Below are positions 1 to 6,204 of a DNA stretch of 6,204 bases, in pieces. Numbering within the stretch: the first letter of the stretch is position 1; each line of letters starts with the position of its first letter. The position numbers were made by a program, and so were the translations under genes. The stretch lies in assembly GCA_039679975.1 (NCBI GenBank), contig JBDKTZ010000500.1:1-6204 (forward strand), in the 5' to 3' direction. The DNA is from JBCFBK01 sp039679975. GTDB taxonomy: Bacteria; Bacteroidota; Bacteroidia; Bacteroidales; Prolixibacteraceae. The notes beneath the pieces are model-generated. The model saw only the letters and a list, made by a program, of their open reading frames with translations. It did no database searches and was not told the origin of the DNA.

Positions 1-1
1 G

Positions 2-124
2 AATGCCTGCAGGGAAAATGAAGCATTGAAGAAAGGATTAAATATTGTTTCGGGCAAAGTCGTTTATAAAGGCGTTGCGGAAGCCTGGGGATTACCTGAG
101 CAATTCGTTGATTCGGTGTTATGA
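2..124 (+). CDS. ald: Alanine dehydrogenase, C-terminal end (partial)
   Basis: This is an open frame entering from the left edge (first full codon at base 2) and ending in TGA at 122-124. It encodes 40 residues beginning NACRENEALKKGLNI and ending in FVDSVL. The pattern of a charged helix, then GLN, then a short G-K-V-V-Y strand and V-A-E-A-W-G-L is what I know from the extreme C-terminus of NAD-dependent alanine dehydrogenases, which interconvert L-alanine and pyruvate plus ammonia in the cytoplasm. The catalytic and NAD-binding parts lie outside the window, so the call rests on this tail alone. Another member of the alanine dehydrogenase/transhydrogenase family is the main alternative. A hairpin seven bases after the stop probably ends the transcript, separating this gene from valS. 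Confidence 0.7.
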   Translation, partial: NACRENEALKKGLNIVSGKVVYKGVAEAWGLPEQFVDSVL

Positions 125-130
125 TTAAAC

Positions 131-178
131 GCAGAGACACAAAGACGCTATACTTCCCTCCTTTGTGTCTTTGCTTTT
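131..178 (+). terminator. Strong stem-loop after ald; terminator and likely dispersed repeat
   Basis: The left arm GCAGAGACACAAAG (131-144) pairs with CTTTGTGTCTTTGC (161-174) over 14 positions, with one G-T wobble and a 16-nt loop. A short TTTT (175-178) follows directly. Position and shape suit a rho-independent terminator for the upstream gene. Because the arms are nearly perfect complements, it could also act for transcription from the right. The arm sequence (GCAGAGACACAAAGACGC type) resembles a short repeat I recall from intergenic regions of many environmental bacterial genomes, so it may be a mobile or dispersed palindromic element used as a terminator. That identity is recollection and was not tested. 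Confidence 0.65.
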
Positions 179-189
179 GGTTCCTTATC

Positions 190-218
190 TTGATTTCAAT
201 AAAGTTTTTTTAATTTTG
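190..218 (+). promoter_or_regulatory. Predicted Bacteroidota-type promoter for valS
   Basis: TTG at 190-192 is followed after 18 nt by TAATTTTG at 211-218. This fits the Bacteroidota primary-sigma consensus (TTTG or TTG near -33, TAnnTTTG near -7) at the known spacing. Transcription would start at about 223-226 and give a leader of about 100 nt before the valS ATG at 324. It lies just after the ald hairpin and is the only clean match I found in the window's intergenic regions. The -33 box is CTTG rather than TTTG. Confidence 0.55.
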
Positions 219-220
219 CT

Positions 221-294
221 GGCCGGTTCACCGTGAAGGAATATTTGGGGAATGTGAATTTCCCGCTTTTCCGGTGTGCCCATGTGGTTTTTTT
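221..294 (+). promoter_or_regulatory. Possible folded leader ahead of valS
   Basis: The segment can form one interrupted hairpin. GGC 221-223 pairs with GCC 278-280, CACCG 229-233 with CGGTG 272-276, GAA 235-237 with TTC 269-271, and GGGAA 248-252 with TTCCC 260-264. A run of seven T lies at 288-294, 7 nt beyond the outer base pairs. This could be a leader with an attenuator-like shape, or simply a structured 5' UTR. The stem is interrupted and the T-run is not adjacent, so it is not a textbook terminator. I see no T-box specifier or conserved T-box sequence. Function is unknown. Confidence 0.25.
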
Positions 295-323
295 ATTGAA
301 ATTGAATTTTTTAAACAAATAAA

Positions 324-2960
324 ATGGATATTCCCAGCAAGTACGATCCCGCGGAAGTAGAAGATAAATGGTACAGGTATTGGATGAAAAATAATTATTT
401 TCATTCAGTTCCTGACGAACGCGAACCTTATACGATCGTCATCCCTCCTCCGAATGTGACCGGGGTACTGCATATGGGGCACATGCTGAATAATACCATT
501 CAGGATATCCTGACCCGCCGCGCCCGGATGCTTGGGAAAAATGCCTGCTGGGTTCCCGGAACCGACCACGCATCGATCGCTACTGAAGCCAAAGTGGTTG
601 CAAAGCTGAAAGCTGAAGGTCTTACTAAAGCAGATTTGACTCGTGCCGAGTTTTTAAAGCATGCCTGGGAATGGACTCATAAGCATGGCGGCATTATCCT
701 TGAGCAGCTTAAGAAACTTGGCGCTTCGTGCGACTGGGATCGCACCTGTTTTACGATGGATGAGCCGCGCAGCGAATCGGTCATTCAGGTGTTTGTCGAC
801 CTGTATAATAAAGGCTTGATTTACAGAGGGGTTCGTATGGTAAACTGGGATCCTGCCGCGAAGACGGCCCTTTCAGACGAAGAGGTGATTTATAAAGAAG
901 TGCAGTCGAAACTTTACTACCTGAAATACCGGATCGAAGGCACAGCCAATGAATTTGTCACCATCGCCACTACCCGCCCTGAAACCATTCTTGGAGACAC
1001 GGCGGTATGCGTTAACCCACATGATGAACGGTTCAGACACCTGAAAGGGAAACGGGTATTGGTACCATTGTTAAACCGTCCGATTCCGGTCATTGAAGAT
1101 GAATATGTCGATATGGAGTTCGGGACGGGCTGCCTCAAGATTACGCCTGCCCACGACGTGAATGATTATGAGATCGGATTGCGGTTCAACCTTCCGGTCA
1201 TTGACATTTTTAATGACGACGGCACGCTGAGCGATAAAGCAGAATTGTTTGTAGGAGAAGACCGCTTTGTTGTAAGGGATAAAATTATCCCGGCACTTGA
1301 GCAGGAAGGGCATGTCGATAAGATTGAAGATTATACCAATAAGGTAGGCTATTCGGAACGCACCGACGTGGTTATTGAACCGAAATTATCGGCTCAGTGG
1401 TTTCTGAAAATGGATGATATTGTTAAACCGGCGCTGGAAAATGTACTGAATGATACCATCGTGTTTTATCCGGCCAAGTTTAAAAACAGTTACCGCCATT
1501 GGATGGAGAATATAAAGGATTGGTGTATCAGCCGGCAGTTGTGGTGGGGACACCGGATCCCGGTGTATTACCTGCCTGACGGTTCATTTGTTGTTGCCGA
1601 AACCCCGGAAAAGGCGCTTGAGCTGGCTCAGGAAAAATCGGGAGGTTTGTCTTTGTCCGATTTGCGGCAGGAAGATGATGTGCTCGATACCTGGTTCTCA
1701 AGTTGGTTATGGCCTATCTCGGTTTTCGACGGCATCAGAAAACCTGAAAATAACGAGATACAGTATTACTATCCGACCAATGACCTGGTCACAGCCCCGG
1801 ATATTATCTTCTTCTGGGTAGCCCGGATGATCATGACGGGGTATGAATACAGGCATCGCTATCCTTTTAAAAATGTATATTTTACAGGCATGGTGCGTGA
1901 CAAGTTGCGTCGGAAGATGTCGAAGTCGCTTGGCAATTCGCCCGATCCGCTCGATCTGATCGCCGGCTTTGGCGCAGACGGAGTGCGTGTGGGTATGCTG
2001 CTTTGCTCTCCTGCAGGAGGCGATCTGCTTTTCGATGAAAGCCTTCCCCAGCAGGGTGCTGGTTTTGCTACCAAGATCTGGAACTCGTTCCGCCTGATTA
2101 ACGGGTGGCAGGTCGACCATACTGTTCCCCAGCCTGAACATTCGTATTTAGCGATCGAGTGGTTTAAAAATAAGTTTAGCTATGTGCTGGAACAGACTAA
2201 CGATCATTTTGATAAGTTCAGGATATCGGATGCATTAATGAATGTTTACACCACCGTCCGCGATGAGTTTTCAGGCTGGTTACTGGAGATCGTTAAGCCG
2301 GCATACATGAAACCGGTCGATGGCCGGACATATCATGAACTGATCGATCTCTTCGACGCGTTGTTGCGCTTCCTGCATCCGTTCATGCCTTTTGTGAGCG
2401 AGGAGATCTGGCAGTTATTGAAAGATCGCAGGGAAGGAGAAAGTATTATGATCAGTTCATGGCCCCGGCCGGCGGCATACGACGAGGCGCTTATTCAGAA
2501 ATTTGAAGATGTGAAGGAAGCTATTGCGGGTATCCGGAACATCCGGACAAATAACAACATCGCAAACAAGGAGTTGCTGGAACTGGTCGTGGTCCCTGGC
2601 GACAAAGGGTACGACGCGACATACGATCCTGTTCTTGTCAAACTCGGTAATTTATCTTCGCTTCGTCAGGTAAGTCAGGAAACCCCCGGAGCGGTTCCGT
2701 TCCTGGTAAAATCGACGACTTTTTCAATTTCTCTTGGCGGATTAGCGGACGTTGAAGAAGAACTGAAAAAACTGAATGCGGAACTGGTTTATGCCAAAGG
2801 TTTTCTGGATTCGGTCATGAAAAAATTAAGTAATGAACGTTTTGTAACCAATGCTCCACAGGCGGTGGTAGCAACGGAGCAAGCAAAAAAAGCTGATGCT
2901 GAAGCCAGAATTAAGGTTCTCGAAGACCAAATCGTCCGGCTGGTTGCAAGTCGCGGGTAG
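324..2960 (+). CDS. valS: Valyl-tRNA synthetase (ValRS)
   Basis: This class I aminoacyl-tRNA synthetase charges tRNA-Val with valine in the cytoplasm and hydrolyses mischarged threonyl-tRNA. At 878 residues it has the family's usual bacterial length. The opening IPSKYDPAEVEDKWYRYW is typical of the family and fixes the ATG start, which follows an A-rich leader without a Shine-Dalgarno site. Visible elements in order are PPPNVTG plus the HIGH motif as HMGH (50-53); WVPGTDHASIATE (77-89); the inserted editing domain at about 200-345 with ATTRPET (215-221) and the TPAHDVNDYEIG block (274-285); WCISRQLWWGHRIP (400-413); DVLDTWFSSWLWP (452-464); KMSKS (531-535); a helical anticodon-binding domain at about 605-750 with LHPFMPF (684-690); and the C-terminal tRNA-binding coiled coil at about 809-878 with KLSNERFV. 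No CxxC zinc motif is seen. The gene looks intact and probably has its own promoter at 190-218. Confidence 0.98.
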   Translation: MDIPSKYDPAEVEDKWYRYWMKNNYFHSVPDEREPYTIVIPPPNVTGVLHMGHMLNNTIQDILTRRARMLGKNACWVPGTDHASIATEAKVVAKLKAEGLTKADLTRAEFLKHAWEWTHKHGGIILEQLKKLGASCDWDRTCFTMDEPRSESVIQVFVDLYNKGLIYRGVRMVNWDPAAKTALSDEEVIYKEVQSKLYYLKYRIEGTANEFVTIATTRPETILGDTAVCVNPHDERFRHLKGKRVLVPLLNRPIPVIEDEYVDMEFGTGCLKITPAHDVNDYEIGLRFNLPVIDIFNDDGTLSDKAELFVGEDRFVVRDKIIPALEQEGHVDKIEDYTNKVGYSERTDVVIEPKLSAQWFLKMDDIVKPALENVLNDTIVFYPAKFKNSYRHWMENIKDWCISRQLWWGHRIPVYYLPDGSFVVAETPEKALELAQEKSGGLSLSDLRQEDDVLDTWFSSWLWPISVFDGIRKPENNEIQYYYPTNDLVTAPDIIFFWVARMIMTGYEYRHRYPFKNVYFTGMVRDKLRRKMSKSLGNSPDPLDLIAGFGADGVRVGMLLCSPAGGDLLFDESLPQQGAGFATKIWNSFRLINGWQVDHTVPQPEHSYLAIEWFKNKFSYVLEQTNDHFDKFRISDALMNVYTTVRDEFSGWLLEIVKPAYMKPVDGRTYHELIDLFDALLRFLHPFMPFVSEEIWQLLKDRREGESIMISSWPRPAAYDEALIQKFEDVKEAIAGIRNIRTNNNIANKELLELVVVPGDKGYDATYDPVLVKLGNLSSLRQVSQETPGAVPFLVKSTTFSISLGGLADVEEELKKLNAELVYAKGFLDSVMKKLSNERFVTNAPQAVVATEQAKKADAEARIKVLEDQIVRLVASRG

Positions 2961-2971
2961 TGAGTAGTGAG
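2958..2971 (+). repeat. Tandem TAGTGAG repeat overlapping valS stop
   Basis: TAGTGAG occurs twice head to tail at 2958-2964 and 2965-2971. The first unit supplies the valS stop codon TAG, and the next in-frame codon is TGA, giving a double stop. Only two copies are present. It may be the end of a short dispersed or expandable repeat, or chance. Confidence 0.4.
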
Positions 2972-3031
2972 ATAAAAAACTCGGGCACGTAGGTACTCAG
3001 AAACTTTTTTAATTATTTAACCATATAATTT

Positions 3032-4414
3032 ATGTCATTAATCAAATCAATATCCGGTATACGCGGGACTATAGGCGGAATTCCCGGCGAAGGTTTGTCT
3101 CCGCTCGATGTGGTCAGATTTACATCCGGATACGCCTGGTGGCTAAAAGCAAACCTCCCCGCAAAGAAACTGAAGGTGGTCGTTGGGCGCGATGCCAGGA
3201 TCTCCGGAGAGATGGTTAATGCGCTGGTTTGCGCCACATTGTCGGGAATGGGTTGCGATGTGATCAATATTGGTCTGGCTACTACTCCGACAACCGAGAT
3301 CGCCGTTACCGGCGAGCAGGCCGATGGAGGGATTATCCTTACCGCAAGCCATAATCCCAGACAGTGGAACGCATTGAAGCTGCTCAATCACAGAGGGGAA
3401 TTTCTTTCTGCAAAAGATGGAGAGCTTGTATTGCGATATGCTGATAGTGAAGAATTTGTGTTTGCTTCGGTAGATGAACTGGGGAAAATCACGGAAAAGG
3501 ACTATACCCGGGAACATATCGTTAAAATACTTGACTTACCGTTGGTTGATGTGGAGGCCATCCGAAAAGCAAATTTTTCGATAGCCTTCGATGCAGTGAA
3601 TTCAGTGGGTGGAATCGCACTGCCTTTATTACTTCAACTACTGGGCGTTAAAAGGATAGTTCCGATTAATGAAGAACCAACAGGGGAGTTTGCGCATGTT
3701 CCTGAACCATTGCCGGAAAATCTGACCGAAACATGCAGTCTGGTCAGAAATAAAGCGGTCGATGTTTGTTTTGTTGTTGACCCTGACGTTGACCGGTTGT
3801 CGATTATTGACCAGAACGGATCCATGTTTAACGAGGAATATACCCTGGTTGCCGTTGCCGATTATGTATTATCGGTCACACCCGGCAATACAGTTTCGAA
3901 CATGTCTTCCAGCCGGGCATTAAGGGTGGTCACCGAAAAGTACGGTTGCTCGTACGCTGCTTCGGCCGTTGGTGAAGTGAACGTGGTACAAAAAATGAAA
4001 GAAACCGGAGCGGTGATTGGAGGTGAAGGAAACGGAGGAGTGATATACCCGGAATTACACTATGGGCGCGACGCCTTGGTTGGTATCGCGTTATTCCTTA
4101 CTCACCTGGCCCGTTCAGGTAAAAAATGTTCTGAGTTAAGAAAAACTTACCCCGATTATTTTATTTCCAAAAATAAAATTGAACTGACTCCTGATGTTGA
4201 TGTAGACAGCGTGCTCAACCGGATCAAAGAACTATACAGGAGTGAAGAGATCAGTACCATCGACGGAGTGAAGATAGATTTTGAAAGAGAATGGGTTCAT
4301 CTGCGAAAATCCAATACCGAACCCATTATCCGCATCTATGCCGAATCGGATAGTATGGAAAAAGCAAGTCGATTGGCAGAAAAGCTGATAAAAGATATTC
4401 AAAAACAGATATAA
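3032..4414 (+). CDS. glmM: Phosphoglucosamine mutase / alpha-D-phosphohexomutase
   Basis: This is a complete 460-residue member of the alpha-D-phosphohexomutase superfamily, the size of bacterial GlmM. GlmM converts glucosamine-6-phosphate to glucosamine-1-phosphate in the cytoplasm, on the route to UDP-GlcNAc for peptidoglycan and lipid A. All four functional loops are visible: the phosphoserine loop TASHNP with Ser106 (104-109), the metal-binding loop DPDVDR (250-255), the sugar-recognition loop GEGNGG (331-336), and the phosphate-binding loop RKSNTEP (425-431). The N-terminal SISGIRGT with Arg11 is also typical. The sugar loop differs from the GEQSGH of E. coli GlmM and the last loop has SNTEP rather than SGTEP. 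In Bacteroidota such proteins are usually labelled GlmM, but phosphomannomutase or phosphoglucomutase activity cannot be excluded. ATG at 3032 follows an A/T-rich leader without Shine-Dalgarno. The gene lies 71 nt after valS without a convincing terminator between, so read-through is possible, and a strong terminator follows it. Confidence 0.88.
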   Translation: MSLIKSISGIRGTIGGIPGEGLSPLDVVRFTSGYAWWLKANLPAKKLKVVVGRDARISGEMVNALVCATLSGMGCDVINIGLATTPTTEIAVTGEQADGGIILTASHNPRQWNALKLLNHRGEFLSAKDGELVLRYADSEEFVFASVDELGKITEKDYTREHIVKILDLPLVDVEAIRKANFSIAFDAVNSVGGIALPLLLQLLGVKRIVPINEEPTGEFAHVPEPLPENLTETCSLVRNKAVDVCFVVDPDVDRLSIIDQNGSMFNEEYTLVAVADYVLSVTPGNTVSNMSSSRALRVVTEKYGCSYAASAVGEVNVVQKMKETGAVIGGEGNGGVIYPELHYGRDALVGIALFLTHLARSGKKCSELRKTYPDYFISKNKIELTPDVDVDSVLNRIKELYRSEEISTIDGVKIDFEREWVHLRKSNTEPIIRIYAESDSMEKASRLAEKLIKDIQKQI

Positions 4415-4418
4415 TATG

Positions 4419-4446
4419 AAAAATCCGGTTCTCCAGCCGGATTTTT
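4419..4446 (+). terminator. Intrinsic terminator after glmM
   Basis: AAAAATCCGG (4419-4428) and CCGGATTTTT (4437-4446) form a perfect 10-bp stem with an 8-nt loop, starting 5 nt after the glmM stop. The A-run on the left and T-run on the right make it a classic rho-independent terminator that could work in both directions. It separates glmM from the transporter operon, which therefore needs its own promoter. Confidence 0.9.
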
Positions 4447-4455
4447 GCACGATAA

Positions 4456-4471
4456 TTGCATATAGATGCAA
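4456..4471. promoter_or_regulatory. Perfect short inverted repeat, possible operator
   Basis: TTGCAT (4456-4461) and ATGCAA (4466-4471) are perfect reverse complements around ATAG. The site lies about 145 nt upstream of the adaptor gene in an A/T-rich region. Its size and symmetry would suit a dimeric repressor, but no regulator gene is in the window. A palindrome of this length in A/T-rich DNA may be chance, and it lies far from the start codon. Confidence 0.25.
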
Positions 4472-4486
4472 AATTCATCTGGTCTG

Positions 4487-4508
4487 CTTCAAAGACTTAT
4501 GTCTGAAG
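4487..4508 (+). other. Small hairpin upstream of the adaptor gene
   Basis: CTTC (4487-4490) pairs with GAAG (4505-4508) and AGAC (4493-4496) with GTCT (4501-4504), leaving an AA bulge and a TTAT loop. A second GTCT at 4482-4485 could compete for the same AGAC. No T-run follows, so it is not an intrinsic terminator. Its role is unknown, and whether it is transcribed depends on where the operon's promoter lies. Confidence 0.25.
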
Positions 4509-4614
4509 TGGTATATGTTAAATTTTGTCAAATTTTATATAAAAGGCTCAATATATATCAATTAATATTTACCTTTACTTCAGTTTTAAAAACCGCTAAA
4601 TCGTGCATGCTTAT

Positions 4615-5991
4615 ATGAAAAATCGAAAGAGACTAATCGCCATTATTGCTGTTCCATTGGCCATGCTCCTTTTCATTATTGTTTTCAAAACGAATAAAGA
4701 GGAGAGTACGATCATTACTTCTGCTGTACAAAGAGGGAAATTTGATGTCCAGGTATTTTCTTCAGGACAGATTGAATCTGAAAATAAAACGAATATTCCG
4801 GTCCCGCCAAAATTAAGTGACCGGAGCTTAAGGATATGGAGCCTGAAGATCACAGAGCTGGTTGAAGAAGGGACTTACGTTGATTCAGGTGATTTTGTCG
4901 CACGGCTTGATCCCGAAGCCGTGCAGGAGCAAATTAAAAGTGTTCAGGATGAATTGGATAAGGCTCTTTCTGATTTGCAGGATGCCAAAATTGACTCGAA
5001 CCTCAATCTTTCGAATCAGCGAGATGTCATTACCAATGCTTTACTGGACAGGGAAGAAAAAAAGATCATCACGAAAGAATCAATTTATGAATCTCCCTCG
5101 ATTCAAAAGAAAGCTGAAATGGATTATGATAAGGCTGAACGGAAGTATGAGCAGGAAAAAAAGGCTTATGCGTTAAAGAAAACGCAGGAAGAAAACAAGG
5201 TAAACAGGCAATTCATTAACTACCGGCAGTTGAATGAGCGATATGAAGGATTGAATGAGCTTTTCCGTTCTCTGATAATCACTTCTCCCAAAGCAGGTAT
5301 TGTTACGTATATTAAGAATCCGTGGGGAATCACAAAAGTGGGTTCTGAAGTTTCTACGAATAGCGCGGTTGCTACCATACCCGATATGGGAAACCTGATT
5401 TCGCGGACTTTTATTAATGAGATCGATATTTCCAAGGTCAGGGAAGGTCAGCATGTGACGATAGGTATCGATGCGTTCCCTGAAAAAAAGATGAAGGGTG
5501 AAGTGGTTTCAATCGCGAATATCGGACAGTCGATGCCTAACAGTGATGCCAAGGTTTTTGAAGTCAAAATAAAGGTATTTGGAGAGGATTCCGACCTCAA
5601 ACCCGCCATGACAACCAGCAACGTCATTTTCACCAATACCTATGCCGATACCTTATTTATTCCTACTGATGCGGTATTTGAAAATGACAGTTTGCAATTT
5701 GTATATTTACAGAAAGGGAAGATCACCAGGCAGATCGTAAAACTTACTGAAGCAAATGAAAATTTTGTGATTGTGGCCCGGGGATTGAACGAAGGAGACC
5801 AGCTTTGCCTGAACGAGCCCGATAATCCTGAAGAAATACCGTTCGAAGGGCTGGAGATATACGCGGCGATTAAAAAGGAAAAAGAAGAGAAGGAACAGAA
5901 GGAAAAGCAGGAACGGGAGAATGCGCTGGCAAAGAGAAATACGATTTCTCCTGCTCCATCAGGCGTGGTGGTTAACCCTGTTCCCAGGTAA
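4615..5991 (+). CDS. HlyD/MacA-type periplasmic adaptor of an efflux or export system
   Basis: This is a membrane-fusion protein that would link an inner-membrane ABC transporter to an outer-membrane channel. I place the start at ATG 4615 (458 residues, MKNRKRLIAI). An in-frame GTG at 4603 would add only four residues before this positively charged N-terminus. Residues 7-24 form one transmembrane anchor. There is no lipobox cysteine, so it is not a lipoprotein. The first half of the lipoyl-like domain ends in LVEEGTYVDSGDFVARLD (82-99), a long charged coiled coil runs about 101-217, the second lipoyl half begins ITSPKAGIVTYI (222-233), a beta-barrel spans about 261-345, and a membrane-proximal domain about 346-410. 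A Lys/Glu-rich stretch (418-437) and a short Pro/Val-rich end complete it. The permease gene begins 16 nt after the stop, suggesting one operon. The substrate cannot be deduced. Its promoter was not identified; TACCTTTA at 4570-4577 is a weak -7 candidate without a clear -33 box. Confidence 0.88.
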   Translation: MKNRKRLIAIIAVPLAMLLFIIVFKTNKEESTIITSAVQRGKFDVQVFSSGQIESENKTNIPVPPKLSDRSLRIWSLKITELVEEGTYVDSGDFVARLDPEAVQEQIKSVQDELDKALSDLQDAKIDSNLNLSNQRDVITNALLDREEKKIITKESIYESPSIQKKAEMDYDKAERKYEQEKKAYALKKTQEENKVNRQFINYRQLNERYEGLNELFRSLIITSPKAGIVTYIKNPWGITKVGSEVSTNSAVATIPDMGNLISRTFINEIDISKVREGQHVTIGIDAFPEKKMKGEVVSIANIGQSMPNSDAKVFEVKIKVFGEDSDLKPAMTTSNVIFTNTYADTLFIPTDAVFENDSLQFVYLQKGKITRQIVKLTEANENFVIVARGLNEGDQLCLNEPDNPEEIPFEGLEIYAAIKKEKEEKEQKEKQERENALAKRNTISPAPSGVVVNPVPR

Positions 5992-6007
5992 TACAAAATC
6001 AGGAAAG

Positions 6008-6204
6008 ATGATCTTTCAAAATTATATACACGACATTGTCATTGCAATGGAAGCCATTGTAGACAATAAAGTAAAGTCGTTATTGACCGCATTGGGAATT
6101 ATTTTTGGAGTGGCCGCTGTGATTAGCATGATGGCTATTGGCAATGGTGCAGAACATGAAATTCTGGAGCAGATCAAAATGGTTGGGGTCAATAATATCA
6201 TTAT
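6008..6204 (+). CDS. MacB-type ABC transporter permease, N-terminal part (partial)
   Basis: An open frame starts at ATG 6008 and runs off the right edge after 65 full codons. The protein opens with MIFQNYIHDIVIAMEAI and continues KSLLTALGIIFGVAAVISMMAIGNGAEHEILEQIKMVGVNNII, the typical start of the MacB/LolC-type permease domain: a short cytoplasmic helix, first transmembrane helix at about 24-44, then the beginning of the periplasmic domain. There is no ATP-binding domain before it, unlike E. coli MacB, where ATPase and permease are fused. The ATPase should therefore be a separate gene, probably downstream. AGGA just before the ATG is too close for a good Shine-Dalgarno site. With the adaptor 16 nt upstream, it is probably co-transcribed and part of the same tripartite transporter. 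Confidence 0.85.
   Translation, partial: MIFQNYIHDIVIAMEAIVDNKVKSLLTALGIIFGVAAVISMMAIGNGAEHEILEQIKMVGVNNII

Noticed and set aside
221..323. T-box riboswitch ahead of valS
   Set aside because: No T-box consensus or specifier-loop arrangement is visible, and the leader is short for a T-box.
1707..2141. 144-codon open frame on the - strand inside valS
   Set aside because: It lies fully antisense to the conserved KMSKS region of valS. Its protein shows no recognisable domain, so it is a shadow of the coding strand.
2961..3010. Possible terminator between valS and glmM (TGAGTA/TACTCA with T-run 3005-3010)
   Set aside because: The stem is only 6 bp with a 27-nt loop, and the T-run lies 5 nt beyond it. 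This is too weak to call a terminator.
3013..3517. Two overlapping 124-codon - strand open frames over the start of glmM
   Set aside because: Both are antisense to the conserved active-site region of glmM, overlap each other in different frames and show no family features.
4524..4577. Promoter for the adaptor gene from TTTG 4524-4527 and TACCTTTA 4570-4577
   Set aside because: The two elements are 42 nt apart, about twice the Bacteroidota spacing, and no better -33 box lies in the right place.
5640..5996. 118-codon - strand open frame at the 3' end of the adaptor gene
   Set aside because: Its Phe/Ser-rich stretch is the reverse reading of the Lys/Glu-rich adaptor tail, which explains its apparent hydrophobic segment.
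5998..6007. AGGA as Shine-Dalgarno site for the permease
   Set aside because: It ends only 3 nt before the ATG, and the other genes here show no such sites, so it is probably chance.

Overview
The window looks like ordinary chromosomal DNA of a member of the Bacteroidota, probably an uncultured or environmental lineage of moderate GC content. The support is indirect. Start codons follow A/T-rich leaders without Shine-Dalgarno sequences, one promoter matches the Bacteroidota form TTG-N18-TAnnTTTG, and the phosphohexomutase and valyl-tRNA synthetase resemble the versions I know from that phylum. All genes that can be supported are on the + strand.

Layout: (1) the last 40 codons of a probable alanine dehydrogenase (2-124), followed by a strong hairpin (131-174) that probably ends its transcript and resembles a dispersed intergenic repeat; (2) a promoter (190-218) and a leader of about 100 nt that can fold, ahead of a complete valyl-tRNA synthetase gene, valS (324-2960); (3) a 71-nt gap with a short TAGTGAG tandem repeat that overlaps the valS stop, then a complete phosphoglucosamine/phosphohexomutase gene, glmM (3032-4414), closed by a very clear intrinsic terminator (4419-4446); (4) a 168-nt A/T-rich intergenic region with two inverted repeats, then a membrane-anchored HlyD/MacA-type periplasmic adaptor (4615-5991); and (5) 16 nt later, the first 65 codons of a MacB-type ABC permease (6008 to the window end) that starts directly with its membrane domain and has no fused ATPase domain.

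The genes fall into three functional groups. Alanine dehydrogenase serves nitrogen and carbon metabolism. ValS and GlmM are housekeeping enzymes for translation and for cell-envelope precursor supply. The adaptor and permease are the start of a probable tripartite ABC efflux or export operon whose ATPase, and perhaps a second permease and an outer-membrane TolC-like partner, would lie beyond the right edge. I found no CRISPR array, tRNA, rRNA, insertion sequence, phage gene or toxin-antitoxin pair. I see no sign of a wholly new system; the points worth a second look are regulatory or structural details.
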